A stretch of DNA of 64,000 bases, from contig JAJQFD010000054.1 of assembly GCA_021201335.1 (NCBI GenBank), positions 62,001 through 126,000 on the forward strand, read 5' to 3'. This DNA comes from Bacteroides sp. (lineage in GTDB: Bacteria; Bacteroidota; Bacteroidia; Bacteroidales; Bacteroidaceae). Below the pieces are notes generated by a model. That model saw nothing but the letters and a program-made list of their open reading frames with translations. It searched no databases and was not told where the DNA came from. Positions 17,959-27,930 of this stretch are shown one piece after another. The position numbers and the translations under genes are program-made. Within the stretch, counting starts at the first letter, position 1, and the number at the start of each line of letters is the position of its first letter.

Positions 17959-18855
17959 ATGGAAGATAATAGGTATAAAATCATCGACGGAAAAGCTATT
18001 TCCGAATTGGTGAAGCAGGAAATCGCTGCTGAAGTTACTGAAATTGTAGCAAAAGGCGGTAAACGTCCGCACTTGGCCGCTATTCTTGTGGGTCATGATG
18101 GAGGAAGTGAAACTTACGTAGCAGCCAAAGTGAAAGCTTGTGAAGTTTGCGGTTTTAAATCTTCTCTGATACGTTACGAAGAGGATGTTACTGAAGAAGT
18201 ATTACTAAACAAGGTACAGGATCTAAATAATGACCTCGATATTGATGGATTTATTGTACAGCTTCCTTTACCTAAACACATTTCTGAACAGAAAGTCATT
18301 GAGACAATTGATTATCGGAAAGATGTGGATGGTTTTCACCCCATCAATGTAGGGCGTATGTCAATCGGATTACCTTGTTATGTTTCTGCCACTCCGAATG
18401 GTATTCTTGAACTTTTAAAACGATATCAGATTGAAACTTCCGGAAGAAAATGTGTTATATTAGGACGTAGTAACATCGTCGGAAAACCTATGGCTATGTT
18501 GATGATGCAGAAAGCTTATCCGGGTGACGCTACAGTTACCGTCTGTCATAGCCGTTCGAAAGATCTCGTCAAAGAGTGTCAGGAAGCTGATATTATTATT
18601 GCTGCTTTAGGACAGCCCAATTTTGTGACAGCCGAAATGGTGAAAGATGGAGCCGTAGTAATTGATGTAGGTACTACACGCCTACCATCTGATAAAACAA
18701 AATCAGGTTTTAAATTAACCGGTGATGTTTTATTCGAAGAAGTTGCTCCTAAATGTTCCTATATAACTCCTGTTCCAGGTGGTGTGGGGCCCATGACTAT
18801 TGTATCTTTAATGAAAAACACCCTACTGGCCGGAAAAAAAGAAATATATAAGTGA
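17959..18855 (+). CDS. folD: Bifunctional methylenetetrahydrofolate dehydrogenase / cyclohydrolase
   Basis: 298 residues. Family signatures: AILVGHDGGSETYVAAKVKACE (the Tyr and Lys of the active site), DGFIVQLPLPKHI, DVDGFHPINVGRM, the NADP-binding GRSNIVGKPMAMLMM, and the C-terminal TPVPGGVGPMTIVSLMKNT. It interconverts 5,10-methylene-THF, methenyl-THF and 10-formyl-THF in the cytoplasm, feeding purine and formyl-Met-tRNA synthesis. The stop codon overlaps the start of the CapA-like gene (GTGA). Confidence 0.97.
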   Translation: MEDNRYKIIDGKAISELVKQEIAAEVTEIVAKGGKRPHLAAILVGHDGGSETYVAAKVKACEVCGFKSSLIRYEEDVTEEVLLNKVQDLNNDLDIDGFIVQLPLPKHISEQKVIETIDYRKDVDGFHPINVGRMSIGLPCYVSATPNGILELLKRYQIETSGRKCVILGRSNIVGKPMAMLMMQKAYPGDATVTVCHSRSKDLVKECQEADIIIAALGQPNFVTAEMVKDGAVVIDVGTTRLPSDKTKSGFKLTGDVLFEEVAPKCSYITPVPGGVGPMTIVSLMKNTLLAGKKEIYK

Positions 18856-19973
18856 GATATTTAATGATCGGATGTATTTGGCTATTTTTCTTATCCTGCG
18901 GCAATACATCCCCAAGCAAAGTTGCGGAACAAGATTCTTTACGCATTGATAGCATAACAACCCACAAAATCACTTTATTATTTGCGGGAGACCTAATGCA
19001 ACATATCACACAGATTCATGCTGCCAAGACGAAAGACGGGTACGATTATTCCACGTATTTCAAATACATAAAGGATGAAATACAAAAAGCAGATCTGGCT
19101 ATAGCTAACCTTGAAGTTACTCTGGGAGGAAAACCATATACAGGTTATCCTACTTTTAGTGCTCCGGATGAATATCTTTTTGCCATTAAAGATGCTGGAT
19201 TTGATGTATTGATAACAGCCAACAATCACATACTGGATAAAGGTAAAAAGGGGTTGGAACGCACCACCCTTATGCTCGATTCTTTTCAGATCTATCATGC
19301 CGGTAGTTATAGTGATTCTTTGGAAAGAGTTCAGCGATATCCTCTTTTAATTGAAAAGAATGGTTTCCGGATTTCTTTCCTAAATTACACGTATGGTACG
19401 AATGGGCTTGAGCCAACCAAACCAAATATAGTCAACTACATGGATAAAGAAACGATGGCAAAGGATATTCTTACAGCCAAATCACAACAGCCAGATGTAA
19501 TCATAGCCTGTATGCATTGGGGTGACGAATATGTATCTTTACCCAATAAGGAACAAAAAGAGTGGGCTGACTGGTTATTTTCACAAGGGGTTACTCATAT
19601 AATCGGGTCCCATCCGCATGTAGTCCAGCCATTGGAGATGCGAATTGATTCTATAACGGGTAATCAAAATATTCTGGTATATTCTTTAGGAAATTTTATT
19701 TCCAATATGCACAGAAGGAAAACTGATGGAGGAATTCTTTTTAAAATGGAACTCACCAAAACTAATCTCATATATGTAAGCGATTGCGGATATAGTTTGG
19801 TCTGGACAGCGCGCAAAGAAGGTAAAAGAAAGAATCGCACACTGATTCCAGTTAACTTTCCTGCTGATTCTTTATCAAAGAAAGAATATGACGCGATGGA
19901 AGTCTTCATCAAAGATACACGTGCTCTATTCAAAAAGCATCACAAAGGAATTGGGGAATATACTTTTTACTAA
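18852..19973 (+). CDS. CapA-family metallophosphatase-like lipoprotein
   Basis: 373 residues, starting at GTG 18852 within the folD stop (GTGA, 4-bp overlap); an ATG at 18864 is an alternative. A lipobox (FFLSC) gives a lipoprotein. The PGA_cap/CapA metallophosphoesterase-like domain shows GDLMQH, IANLEVTLGG, ITANNHILDKG, HWGDEY, GSHPHVVQP and YSLGNFIS in order, i.e. the metal-binding set. CapA proteins were named for poly-gamma-glutamate capsules, but no capB/capC homologues are here, so the substrate is unknown; an envelope role is likely. Last gene of the ffh-folD unit, before tRNA-His. Confidence 0.85.
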   Translation: MRYLMIGCIWLFFLSCGNTSPSKVAEQDSLRIDSITTHKITLLFAGDLMQHITQIHAAKTKDGYDYSTYFKYIKDEIQKADLAIANLEVTLGGKPYTGYPTFSAPDEYLFAIKDAGFDVLITANNHILDKGKKGLERTTLMLDSFQIYHAGSYSDSLERVQRYPLLIEKNGFRISFLNYTYGTNGLEPTKPNIVNYMDKETMAKDILTAKSQQPDVIIACMHWGDEYVSLPNKEQKEWADWLFSQGVTHIIGSHPHVVQPLEMRIDSITGNQNILVYSLGNFISNMHRRKTDGGILFKMELTKTNLIYVSDCGYSLVWTARKEGKRKNRTLIPVNFPADSLSKKEYDAMEVFIKDTRALFKKHHKGIGEYTFY

Positions 19974-19989
19974 AAATATTTCTGATAAA

Positions 19990-20020
19990 TTTGCAATATA
20001 AAAGATTATATATATCTTTG
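19990..20020 (+). promoter_or_regulatory. Promoter of tRNA-His (-33 and -7 elements)
   Basis: TTTG at 19990-19993, 19 bp, then TATCTTTG at 20013-20020: a complete match to the Bacteroidetes housekeeping promoter. The tRNA begins 21 bp after the -7 element. Confidence 0.75.
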
Positions 20021-20041
20021 CACCGCATTAGAAAAGAACAT

Positions 20042-20116
<75 letters not shown>

Positions 20117-20131
20117 CCCACCAAAAACACT

Positions 20132-20170
20132 AGGCTTCAGATAATAAATTATCTGGAGCCTTTTTATTTT
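20132..20170 (+). terminator. Rho-independent terminator after tRNA-His
   Basis: Stem AGGCTTCAGATAA / TTATCTGGAGCCT (20132-20161, one G-T pair) with a 4-nt loop, followed by TTTTTATTTTT. Confidence 0.9.
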
Positions 20171-20246
20171 TCAACCTTTTGTTTTAAATTGCACATCAAA
20201 ATAAAGACACAACAACTCAGAGGTTTGATCAAAAAAACAATAAGAT

Positions 20247-23200
20247 ATGAATAAGGCTTCTGTTTCTATACCCATTAAAAAAATACTTACCCGGACGGGT
20301 ATAGTTATTGTTTTTGTTTTCCTATTATTCTTTCTTATTGCTGGTATTTTACTAAAAGTTATTGTCACCCCTCAAAAAATCACCCCTGTCATTTTGGGGC
20401 TAACTCGCGATTATATAAATGCACAAGTTAATTGTGAATCTATTGATATTACTTATTTCAGCACATTTCCCAATCTGGGTGTTAAGCTGGAAAATGGAAG
20501 TATCATTCATTATCCGGAAACTTTTAATGATACTAGTAATATCCAGGTCAATAACTCACAAGATACATTAATTACTTTTCAAAAATCCATTGTTTCTATC
20601 AACCCGATTGATTTTCTTTTTAATCAAAAAGTAGTTGTCCGCCAATTGGAAATTGAAAACTCCAATATCTATGCATTCGTGGACAAGGATGGTAAAGCTA
20701 ATTGGGATATTTTTATTTCTTCTGAACAAGAAAAAGAGAAAGAAAAAACGTCCGAAATGCCGGAACTAAATATTAATAATATAAGGTTCAAGAATATTCA
20801 AATCACCTACGATGATCAGCAACAAGATGTATTTGTCTTGGCCGACAGCCTTCAGGTAAGATTAAATGGAAATCTATCACAAGAGCAGGCAAACCTGGAT
20901 CTGAGACTCCGGACAGCAGGCATAACTTCCTACTTTAAAGGTAAAAGATACTGTAATAGTCTTCCTCTTAGAATTAATACACAATTAATGAATGACAAGG
21001 TAGCAGGAAAATTGACTGTAGAAAAAGGAAACATTACCGTAGGGGTTCTGAAATTAAAATCAGTCGGCACATTGAAAAGGACTGAAACACCGAGGATTGC
21101 AGACGTAGATATGGAATTTAGTCTGAATACCTCCTCTTTATCCGAGTTATTAGGAATGATTCCCCACCATATTTCAGATATTCCATCTAAATTTCACGGA
21201 CATGGAAAAATCAGTTCCAAGGGAAAGATTACAGGACAATTAGGTAAAGATATTTATCCTATCATTAACTGGTCTTTTCAAGTGGATAATGGAACTTTCT
21301 ATGCAGCCTCTCATCCAGATCAACCTCTCATTGAAAGAATAGAAACTGATTTCAAAACTGTTCTGGATTTCTCCGGTAAGCAGAAATCATCTATTCAACT
21401 TAACAACTTATTCCTGCAACAGGAAGCATCCACGCTCATTCTGAAAGGGACTTTCGATAATATATTGAAGAAACCAGCGATAAGGGCACAAGCCAAAGCG
21501 GATATAAATTTCAGTCAATTAACTCAAAAATTGGCTCTTACAGATAGTATGCAAATGGGAGGACAAATAAATTTTGATCTTTCAGCCAACTGTTTATTAG
21601 ACGATATTTTAACCTCCAATCTGGGGAAAATTGATATTAACGGTGATGCAAGTATTAAAAATGTATTTTTAAATTATCCTGCAGAAAATCTTTTTTTATA
21701 TGCTCCTCTGGCACTAATGGAATTTGGAAGCAATACAGAAGATAGCATTAGAGGCAAACTTATCGAAAGTCTGTTCCGGGGAAACATTCGGATGGACAGT
21801 ATCAGTCTCAACTGGAAAGAAGAACTTGCGTTAAATCTGGGTAACCTTTCAGCCCGGTTCAGAACTTCGGAGGTAAAGGATACCAGCCAAATAGCATTGG
21901 TTACCACCATGGCGAGAGCTAAAAATATCCGGTTAAATATGGGGGATTCGGTACGCATCAGAGCGTTTAAAACAAATGCAGCAATCCGCTTGCATCCACA
22001 AAAAGATAATACGGCTTTACCCGAGATAAATGCTCATGTTTCTTTAGATACCTTACGCGGCGTGTTTTACACTATTGGCGGACGAGTACATCAAGCTAAG
22101 CTGAACCTAAAAATAAATAAAAGGCAATCACAACATCAACAAACTTCAGGTTTTATAAGAAGAGATACTACGCTTACTCAAGCAGAACGAGATTCTATAC
22201 GAAGAAACCGAACCAACTCACAAACGAATGTTTCTTTCCGCTTAGAATCCCAAGATTCCCGAAAACTGTTGCGTAACTGGGAAGCATCCGGTTCTTTCGG
22301 TTCTAAGAATGTTAGTTTAAGAACTCCTTATTTCCCGCTCCCACTACGAATGTCGGAATCTGATCTTAATTTTACCAGTAACTCGCTCTCGCTCAAGAAA
22401 GCCAATCTGCAAATCGGAAACTCTCATTTGATCCTTAAAGGAGAGATAGAAGGAATTCGCAGGGCTTTGTTATTTAATGGAAAGATAGCAGCAAAACTTA
22501 CTTTAGAAGCAGATTCCATTGATTTCAATGAGTTAATAAAAGCAGCTGTGGCGGGTTCTGATTTTACTCAAAAAAGCCTTCCGGAAAAAGATTCAATAGC
22601 ACAGTATGTATTGGATGAAAGTAATGATACCACTCAAAATCTGGATAGTATCCAGTCCGGAATTTTTGTTATTCCCCGAAATCTGGATATTGAATTTAAT
22701 TCGAAAATAAAACATGCCAGATATACTGATTTATTGTTTGATAATATTCAGGGAAGAATTATACTGAAAGACCAGGCTATTCATCTACAGCGTATAATGG
22801 TGGGATCTAAGATAGGGAATGCTACCATGACGCTGGTTTATAAAGCCCCTGATGCTAAAGGGGCTCATTTAGGAATGGACATGAAAATGGAAAATATAAA
22901 CCTGAAAGAACTGATAAGTGCTTTTCCGGTAATAGAGTCATTAACACCGATGCTTCGTTCTTTTGAAGGAGTGGTCGATTGTGACATGACTGCCCTCACT
23001 GAACTCGATTCTTTAATGAATGTGCAACTTCCTATGACAACTGCATCCTGTCATCTGGAAGGTATAAACATGGTATTATTAGACGGGGAAACTTTTTCAG
23101 AAATATCCAACACACTTATGTTCAAAAAAAAGAGCCGGAATATAATTGACAGTCTTTCCGTGGAAATGATTATGGAAGATGAGAAGCTCATGATATTTCC

Positions 23201-23621
23201 CTTCCAACTTTCCATGGACAGATATAAAGTAGCAGTAGGAGGTATACAAAACCTGGATATGACTTTCGATTATCATATAACTGTATTAAAATCACCGATT
23301 CCTTTTAAACTGGGATTAAATATAACCGGAAACCCGGATAAAATGAAGATACGACTTGCTAAGCCCAAATATAAAGATATATTTACTGTGGCCAGAGAAC
23401 AACAATTGGATAACACTACTATCAATATACGAAAAGAAATGGAAAATAAACTTCGAAGGAGTATTCTGGAGATTTTAGGTTCGCCACTCACCCGTCCGGT
23501 AGTACGTCCAAGTATCTCTCTGCCGGATAGTCTGAAACGAGCTTACTTCCAGTTGGATACAACTAAGGTAGAAATTGAAGAGCCCCTTGAAACCAAGCCG
23601 CAAAGTAACGCTGTTTTTTAA
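20247..23621 (+). CDS. AsmA-like family protein (1124 aa)
   Basis: One N-terminal membrane helix (about 18-40, IVIVFVFLLFFLIAGILL) followed by about 1080 residues of periplasmic beta-rich sequence. The start of the periplasmic part (VTPQKITPVILGLTRDYINAQVNCESIDITYFSTFPNLGVKLENGSI) is the AsmA N-terminal signature, and repeated segments of the type 'L..LRGxxxxxxG....A.L.ID' plus a C-terminal region with 'FEGVVDCDMTALTEL' fit AsmA/TamB/YhdP-class proteins, which bridge the periplasm and are thought to move phospholipid or aid outer-membrane assembly. A low-complexity hinge rich in Q, R, T and S lies near 620-660. The substrate is not predictable. Alone after tRNA-His. Confidence 0.85.
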   Translation: MNKASVSIPIKKILTRTGIVIVFVFLLFFLIAGILLKVIVTPQKITPVILGLTRDYINAQVNCESIDITYFSTFPNLGVKLENGSIIHYPETFNDTSNIQVNNSQDTLITFQKSIVSINPIDFLFNQKVVVRQLEIENSNIYAFVDKDGKANWDIFISSEQEKEKEKTSEMPELNINNIRFKNIQITYDDQQQDVFVLADSLQVRLNGNLSQEQANLDLRLRTAGITSYFKGKRYCNSLPLRINTQLMNDKVAGKLTVEKGNITVGVLKLKSVGTLKRTETPRIADVDMEFSLNTSSLSELLGMIPHHISDIPSKFHGHGKISSKGKITGQLGKDIYPIINWSFQVDNGTFYAASHPDQPLIERIETDFKTVLDFSGKQKSSIQLNNLFLQQEASTLILKGTFDNILKKPAIRAQAKADINFSQLTQKLALTDSMQMGGQINFDLSANCLLDDILTSNLGKIDINGDASIKNVFLNYPAENLFLYAPLALMEFGSNTEDSIRGKLIESLFRGNIRMDSISLNWKEELALNLGNLSARFRTSEVKDTSQIALVTTMARAKNIRLNMGDSVRIRAFKTNAAIRLHPQKDNTALPEINAHVSLDTLRGVFYTIGGRVHQAKLNLKINKRQSQHQQTSGFIRRDTTLTQAERDSIRRNRTNSQTNVSFRLESQDSRKLLRNWEASGSFGSKNVSLRTPYFPLPLRMSESDLNFTSNSLSLKKANLQIGNSHLILKGEIEGIRRALLFNGKIAAKLTLEADSIDFNELIKAAVAGSDFTQKSLPEKDSIAQYVLDESNDTTQNLDSIQSGIFVIPRNLDIEFNSKIKHARYTDLLFDNIQGRIILKDQAIHLQRIMVGSKIGNATMTLVYKAPDAKGAHLGMDMKMENINLKELISAFPVIESLTPMLRSFEGVVDCDMTALTELDSLMNVQLPMTTASCHLEGINMVLLDGETFSEISNTLMFKKKSRNIIDSLSVEMIMEDEKLMIFPFQLSMDRYKVAVGGIQNLDMTFDYHITVLKSPIPFKLGLNITGNPDKMKIRLAKPKYKDIFTVAREQQLDNTTINIRKEMENKLRRSILEILGSPLTRPVVRPSISLPDSLKRAYFQLDTTKVEIEEPLETKPQSNAVF

Positions 23622-23672
23622 AAACATTCAATACCTTGATTTGTTAATATACAATAATTAAATTTTTAAATT

Positions 23673-24117
23673 ATGATGAACGATATTTTAGATTTGATAA
23701 AAAAAAACAGTAGGTAACTCAGTTACTACTACGAATCAAGTGCCAGAAGAGAAAAAGGCTGAAACAGTTAACACTGTGACAAATGCTGTAACGGACGGAT
23801 TGAAAAACAATTTCACCATGGATAATATTCTTAATATTAAAAATCTTTTCAAAAAAGAAACTCCTGTTGAAAATAATCCGATTACGAATAATATTCAAGG
23901 AACCGTTACGAGTTCGCTTATGGAAAAAATAGGTTTGTCTCCACAAGTGGCTGCACTACTTTCTTCAACTGTAGTTCCTTTGGTTTTAAAGTCTCTTTCC
24001 GGTAAAGTTAATGATCCGAATGAAAAAGGATTTAATATAGAATCTTTAATCGGTATGTTTTCCGGAAGTGGAAACAGTGGTAATTTAATGGGATCTTTAG
24101 GAAAATTATTCGGTTAA
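23673..24117 (+). pseudogene. Small DUF937/YidB-like protein, frameshifted
   Basis: From ATG 23673 the frame reads MMNDILDLIKK and then stops because the A run at 23699-23707 has nine bases; with eight it continues as TVGNSVTTTNQVPEEKKAETVNTVTNAVTDG into the remaining frame to 24117, about 147 residues. The C-terminal part has LMEKIGLSPQVAALLSSTVVPLVLKSLSGKV followed by a glycine-serine tail ending GSLGKLFG, similar in layout to the DUF937/YidB family; the family call is tentative. No signal peptide. If the frame is truly broken, a shorter product could start only at a downstream codon. Function unknown. Confidence 0.6.
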
Positions 24118-24136
24118 TCCTCCATTCAATTCCTTT

Positions 24137-24565
24137 ATGAATATGAATAATAAGTTCAAGAAAATAAGAAATTTCACGATAGTGATACTATTACTGGGAT
24201 TGATCCTTTTTATAGGAATCCGTTATTATTATCCCTATGGCGAGGGAGTAAAGAGTGGACAATTAAATTTTGTCGTTCATAAAGGAATTATTTTTAAAAC
24301 ATACGAAGGAAAACTAATTCAGAGTGGATTTTGGTCAGATAAACCGGGCGGAATTCAATCGAATGAATTCAACTTTTCCATAGCAGATTCCCAAATTGCA
24401 GATTCTTTAATGAAAGCCGGAGGCAAAATTGTGGATTTACATTATAAAGAATACTTTGGAGCATTGCCCTGGAGAGGATATTCCCGATATATTGTGGATG
24501 AAATCATAAACATTTCTTCTTCAGAATCTCCCCCATCCCGACTTCCGGTAATGAATTTTGAATAA
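24137..24565 (+). CDS. Conserved hypothetical membrane-anchored protein (142 aa)
   Basis: Starts MNMNNKFKKIRNFTIVILLLG: short positive N-terminus then one membrane helix (about 13-31), the rest periplasmic, with YYYPYGEGVKSGQLNFVVHKGIIFKTYEGKLIQSGFW and YFGALPWRGYSRYIVDEI. This sequence type is widespread in Bacteroidales; relatives are sometimes labelled '6-phosphogluconate dehydrogenase', which nothing in the sequence supports. Twenty bases after the DUF937-like gene, so probably co-transcribed. Function unknown. Confidence 0.8.
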   Translation: MNMNNKFKKIRNFTIVILLLGLILFIGIRYYYPYGEGVKSGQLNFVVHKGIIFKTYEGKLIQSGFWSDKPGGIQSNEFNFSIADSQIADSLMKAGGKIVDLHYKEYFGALPWRGYSRYIVDEIINISSSESPPSRLPVMNFE

Positions 24566-24571
24566 AAAATT

Positions 24572-24624
24572 TCCCCCTCTTTTGATCTCATCCAGGAAAA
24601 GATAATCTCAGAGGGGGAGATTTT
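24572..24624. terminator. Bidirectional terminator between convergent genes
   Basis: Perfect stem TCCCCCTCT (24572-24580) / AGAGGGGGA (24610-24618) with a 29-nt loop, T-rich on both exits (GATTTTATATT on plus; AATTTTTTATT on minus). Serves the 142-aa gene and the GH2 gene. Confidence 0.75.
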
Positions 24625-24647
24625 ATATTCTTAAAAACTTGAAAATT

Positions 24648-27600
24648 CTATTTGAGCGGAGTCATAATAAAGCTAAATTCATAATCTCCATGTGGTAGAC
24701 GATAAGGAGCTAAAGGAAGTGCTCCCCAACTGTTTATACAACCTAATCCCATCTGGGCTTTATCAATACACAGATTCGTATAGTCTACCGGGGTTACTTC
24801 CGACCAGTGACTTTGCTTCTTCGATTTACCTTCATCCATGGATTCGATTGAATAGTTCAATGCAGAAGCCGAAAAGGGTGCTTCTGAAACAAACTGAAGC
24901 CCGGCACCTCCGGTATTAACCAGGTTCCACCAGCGGATATCCGTTTTAGTTCCGGTTTCTTGCGGACGAATATAGGAATAATGTTGTTCAGATACTTTCT
25001 GTGTGTATTTACCAATAAAAGTACAGTGATTGCGATCGGAATAGTTTTCAATGGGACCACGTCCATAATATTCAATTCTATCATAAGATACAGGCATTTG
25101 CATCTGCATACCGAAACGGAACATATCCGATACCCCCGCGCCTTTAGAAGCAGTCATTTTCTGGGTTACTTTCACTGCACCTTCATTGTTGATCATATAC
25201 GTAAGGGACAGTTTCGCTGAGACAGTAGGCATCTCATATTCTGCCCGAACAATCACCTGATTATCCGTTTGTTCATTTTTCAGGGAAGTGAGTTTCATTT
25301 CCGGATTCAACCATGTGCGGTATTTGTTTTGCAGATTAGCTCCCATATCATTATCTGTTGGGGCACGCCAGAAGTTAGGAGTTAATCTTCCACCGTCTTT
25401 TAGCAAATCATGACCAGCAACCTGATATTTACACAGAAATCCGTCTCTTTTACAAAAGTCAAGTTCAAAATTTTCTCCTTTTATAATAAGATAATTATGG
25501 TCGTTCTCTCTCACAACAGGAGCAATTACTTCAACATTACTTTTTACCTGATTATTTAGCTTTAGTCCTGGAGCCTTGTATGAATTCAAAACCAGCTGGG
25601 CAGTAGCTACTGTATGTCCTGCTGGTAACAATGTTTCGGCAGCTTTTAATTTATAAGCAACATTCAATAGAAATTCTTTATCAGTATGAATGTTTTCTGT
25701 ATAAACATTTAAATTTATTTTTCTCGTTTGTTGAGGAGCAATGTTCAGGTCATTCACAATTCCGGTTAAATAAATATCTCCATCAACCAGCACCTGCCAC
25801 TCCAGATAATAAGCTGAAAGATCCCGGAAAAAGTTTTCATTGTAAACATTGATTTCTCCTTTCTTTATATCAGCCGGAGTTGTCCAGATCGACTGATAGA
25901 AATAACCCACTTCATACATGTGTGGATTGGGTACTCGATCGGGACTGATTAAACCATTGTCGCAAAAGTTTTGATCAGAAGCATCATAGCAGTTAAAATC
26001 TCCTCCGTAGCCATAAATCTCAATACCATCTTTATTTTTCCAACGGATAGACTGATCAACAAAATCCCAGATAAATCCACCCTGGTAGGAAGGATATTTA
26101 CGGATCAAATCCCAGTATTCTTTAAAACCTCCCATCGAATTACCCATTGCGTGTGCATATTCACACTGAATTAAAGGTACTCGTGGATTGTTCTCCAAGT
26201 ATTTTATATTACCTTCATAGGTCTGGTACATCGGACAGTAAACATCTGTTACCTCTGCTTTATAATCCTGCTCGTACTGCACCGGACGTGTCTTATCTTC
26301 CTTCCGAATCCAGTCAAAACAAGCTAAGAAGTTCGGACCAAACCCTGCTTCATTGCCTAAGGACCAGAAAATAATTGAAGGATGGTTATAACTACGCTGC
26401 ACATTGCGTTGATTCCGTTCCAGATGCGCTTTAGCATAAGAGGCATTCTTAGCAAGGGTTTTTTCTCCATATCCCATACCATGCGATTCGATGTTTGCCT
26501 CTGCAACCACGTATAAACCATAAATGTCACACAAATCATACCACAGGTTATTATCCGGATAATGGCAGGTACGAACCGCATTGACATTGAACTGCTTCAT
26601 TACCATAATATCCTGAATCATCCGTTCACGAGATACTACATATCCCCCATCCGGATCCATTTCATGTCTGTTCACTCCTTTAAATAATACAGGTTGTCCG
26701 TTGACCAGAATCTGAGCATTTTTCATCTCAATTTTGCGGAAGCCAACTTTCTGTGGAATTACTTCTAACACTTTATTACCACTTTTTAAGGTGGCTGTCA
26801 GAAAATAAAGGTTAGGGACCTCAGCACTCCATTTCGCCGGATTAGTAACTTGCATTTGGGTACTAAGTTTACCCGATCCTTTCACTTCGGCATTTGCTAC
26901 TGACTTCCCTGTAATATCTTTCAGTTCCAGTTCTACTGTGGCATTTCCTTTTAATTGCAGGTCAATGGCCAGTGTTCCGTCTTTGTATTGTGCATCTAGA
27001 TCCGGAGTCAGCCGGATGTCCTGAATGTATGTTTTATTACGGGTGTACAAATAACAATCACGTCCTACACCGGAGAAACGGAAAAAATCCTGATCCTCCA
27101 GATAAGTTCCATCACACCAACGAAACACCTGAAAAGCAATCAGGTTTTTGCCTGGTTTCAGGTAACTGGTCAGATTAAATTCGGCTTCCAGCTTGCTGTC
27201 TTCACTGTAGCCAACATATTTACCATTCACCCATAGAAACATATTGGATGTTACCGAACCGAAATGAGCAAAAATCTCTTTACCGTTCCAGTCCGTCGGA
27301 ATAACAATTTCTTTCCGATAAGAACCCACATGATTGTCTTCAACAGGTATTTCTGGAGGATTATTTTTAAACTGATTTCTCCATGCATAGCCAATATTTA
27401 CATAAATCGGATCACCGTACCCATTGAGTTCCCACATAGCAGGCACTTGTAAATTATTCCATCCTTTATCATCAAAGTTTAATTGATAGAAGGTTTGAGG
27501 ACGCTGATCAGAATTTTGTACCCAGTTGAACTTCCATGTACCGTTTAAAGTCATAAAGTTTGCCGATAACTCTTTTTCTCCTTTAGACGCCAGTTCCGAT

Positions 27601-27737
27601 GACTCATAAGCGAAATAGTTGGTGTGCATCGGTGCTCTGTTTACTGCATTTACTTCAGGATTTTTCCATTCATTTTTTTGTGCCTCTGCAGAAAGTCCGA
27701 ATAGAGCCAAACCCAGAATAAGAAATTGTTTCTTCAT
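24648..27737 (-). CDS. GH2 beta-galactosidase (LacZ-type)
   Basis: 1029 residues with a signal peptide (1-19, LFGLSAEAQ), full-length for the LacZ-like group. Order: sugar-binding jelly roll (about 45-220; WKFNWVQNSDQRP, VPAMWELNGYGDPIYVN), Ig-like domain (about 220-330), TIM barrel (about 330-620; RHEMDPDGGYV, AVRTCHYPDNNLWYDLCD, acid/base Glu in WSLGNEAGFG near 461, nucleophile Glu in CEYAHAMGN near 526, WDFVDQ), a further Ig-like domain and the Bgal_small_N domain (about 750-1025; NFWRAPTDNDMGA, YGRGPIENYSDR). It removes terminal beta-galactose in the periplasm. No partner genes adjoin; a variant -7 (TATATTCG, minus) is near 27781-27788. Confidence 0.95.
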   Translation of the reverse strand: MKKQFLILGLALFGLSAEAQKNEWKNPEVNAVNRAPMHTNYFAYESSELASKGEKELSANFMTLNGTWKFNWVQNSDQRPQTFYQLNFDDKGWNNLQVPAMWELNGYGDPIYVNIGYAWRNQFKNNPPEIPVEDNHVGSYRKEIVIPTDWNGKEIFAHFGSVTSNMFLWVNGKYVGYSEDSKLEAEFNLTSYLKPGKNLIAFQVFRWCDGTYLEDQDFFRFSGVGRDCYLYTRNKTYIQDIRLTPDLDAQYKDGTLAIDLQLKGNATVELELKDITGKSVANAEVKGSGKLSTQMQVTNPAKWSAEVPNLYFLTATLKSGNKVLEVIPQKVGFRKIEMKNAQILVNGQPVLFKGVNRHEMDPDGGYVVSRERMIQDIMVMKQFNVNAVRTCHYPDNNLWYDLCDIYGLYVVAEANIESHGMGYGEKTLAKNASYAKAHLERNQRNVQRSYNHPSIIFWSLGNEAGFGPNFLACFDWIRKEDKTRPVQYEQDYKAEVTDVYCPMYQTYEGNIKYLENNPRVPLIQCEYAHAMGNSMGGFKEYWDLIRKYPSYQGGFIWDFVDQSIRWKNKDGIEIYGYGGDFNCYDASDQNFCDNGLISPDRVPNPHMYEVGYFYQSIWTTPADIKKGEINVYNENFFRDLSAYYLEWQVLVDGDIYLTGIVNDLNIAPQQTRKINLNVYTENIHTDKEFLLNVAYKLKAAETLLPAGHTVATAQLVLNSYKAPGLKLNNQVKSNVEVIAPVVRENDHNYLIIKGENFELDFCKRDGFLCKYQVAGHDLLKDGGRLTPNFWRAPTDNDMGANLQNKYRTWLNPEMKLTSLKNEQTDNQVIVRAEYEMPTVSAKLSLTYMINNEGAVKVTQKMTASKGAGVSDMFRFGMQMQMPVSYDRIEYYGRGPIENYSDRNHCTFIGKYTQKVSEQHYSYIRPQETGTKTDIRWWNLVNTGGAGLQFVSEAPFSASALNYSIESMDEGKSKKQSHWSEVTPVDYTNLCIDKAQMGLGCINSWGALPLAPYRLPHGDYEFSFIMTPLK

Positions 27738-27846
27738 GGTTAAATTATTAAGTTAGATTAGAATTAAAAAATGCTTGGGGCGAATATACGGAGAAAAGCT
27801 GATGAAAAAGGTATAAAAAAAGATCAAAAACGTTGAAATAACAATC

Positions 27847-27899
27847 AAAAAAACAGTCAAAGACAAGAAATCAAATTCAGATACAAAAGTCTTTGACTG
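27847..27899 (-). terminator. Rho-independent terminator after the 448-aa outer-membrane protein
   Basis: Perfect 11-bp stem CAGTCAAAGAC (27854-27864) / GTCTTTGACTG (27889-27899), followed on the minus strand by seven T. Confidence 0.8.
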
Positions 27900-27930
27900 T
27901 TGTAACTCAAGCTTGTTTTAAACTTCCTTA

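Noticed and set aside
24137..24565. 6-phosphogluconate dehydrogenase
   Set aside because: A label sometimes attached to relatives; the 142-residue membrane-anchored protein has no dinucleotide fold or catalytic motif.
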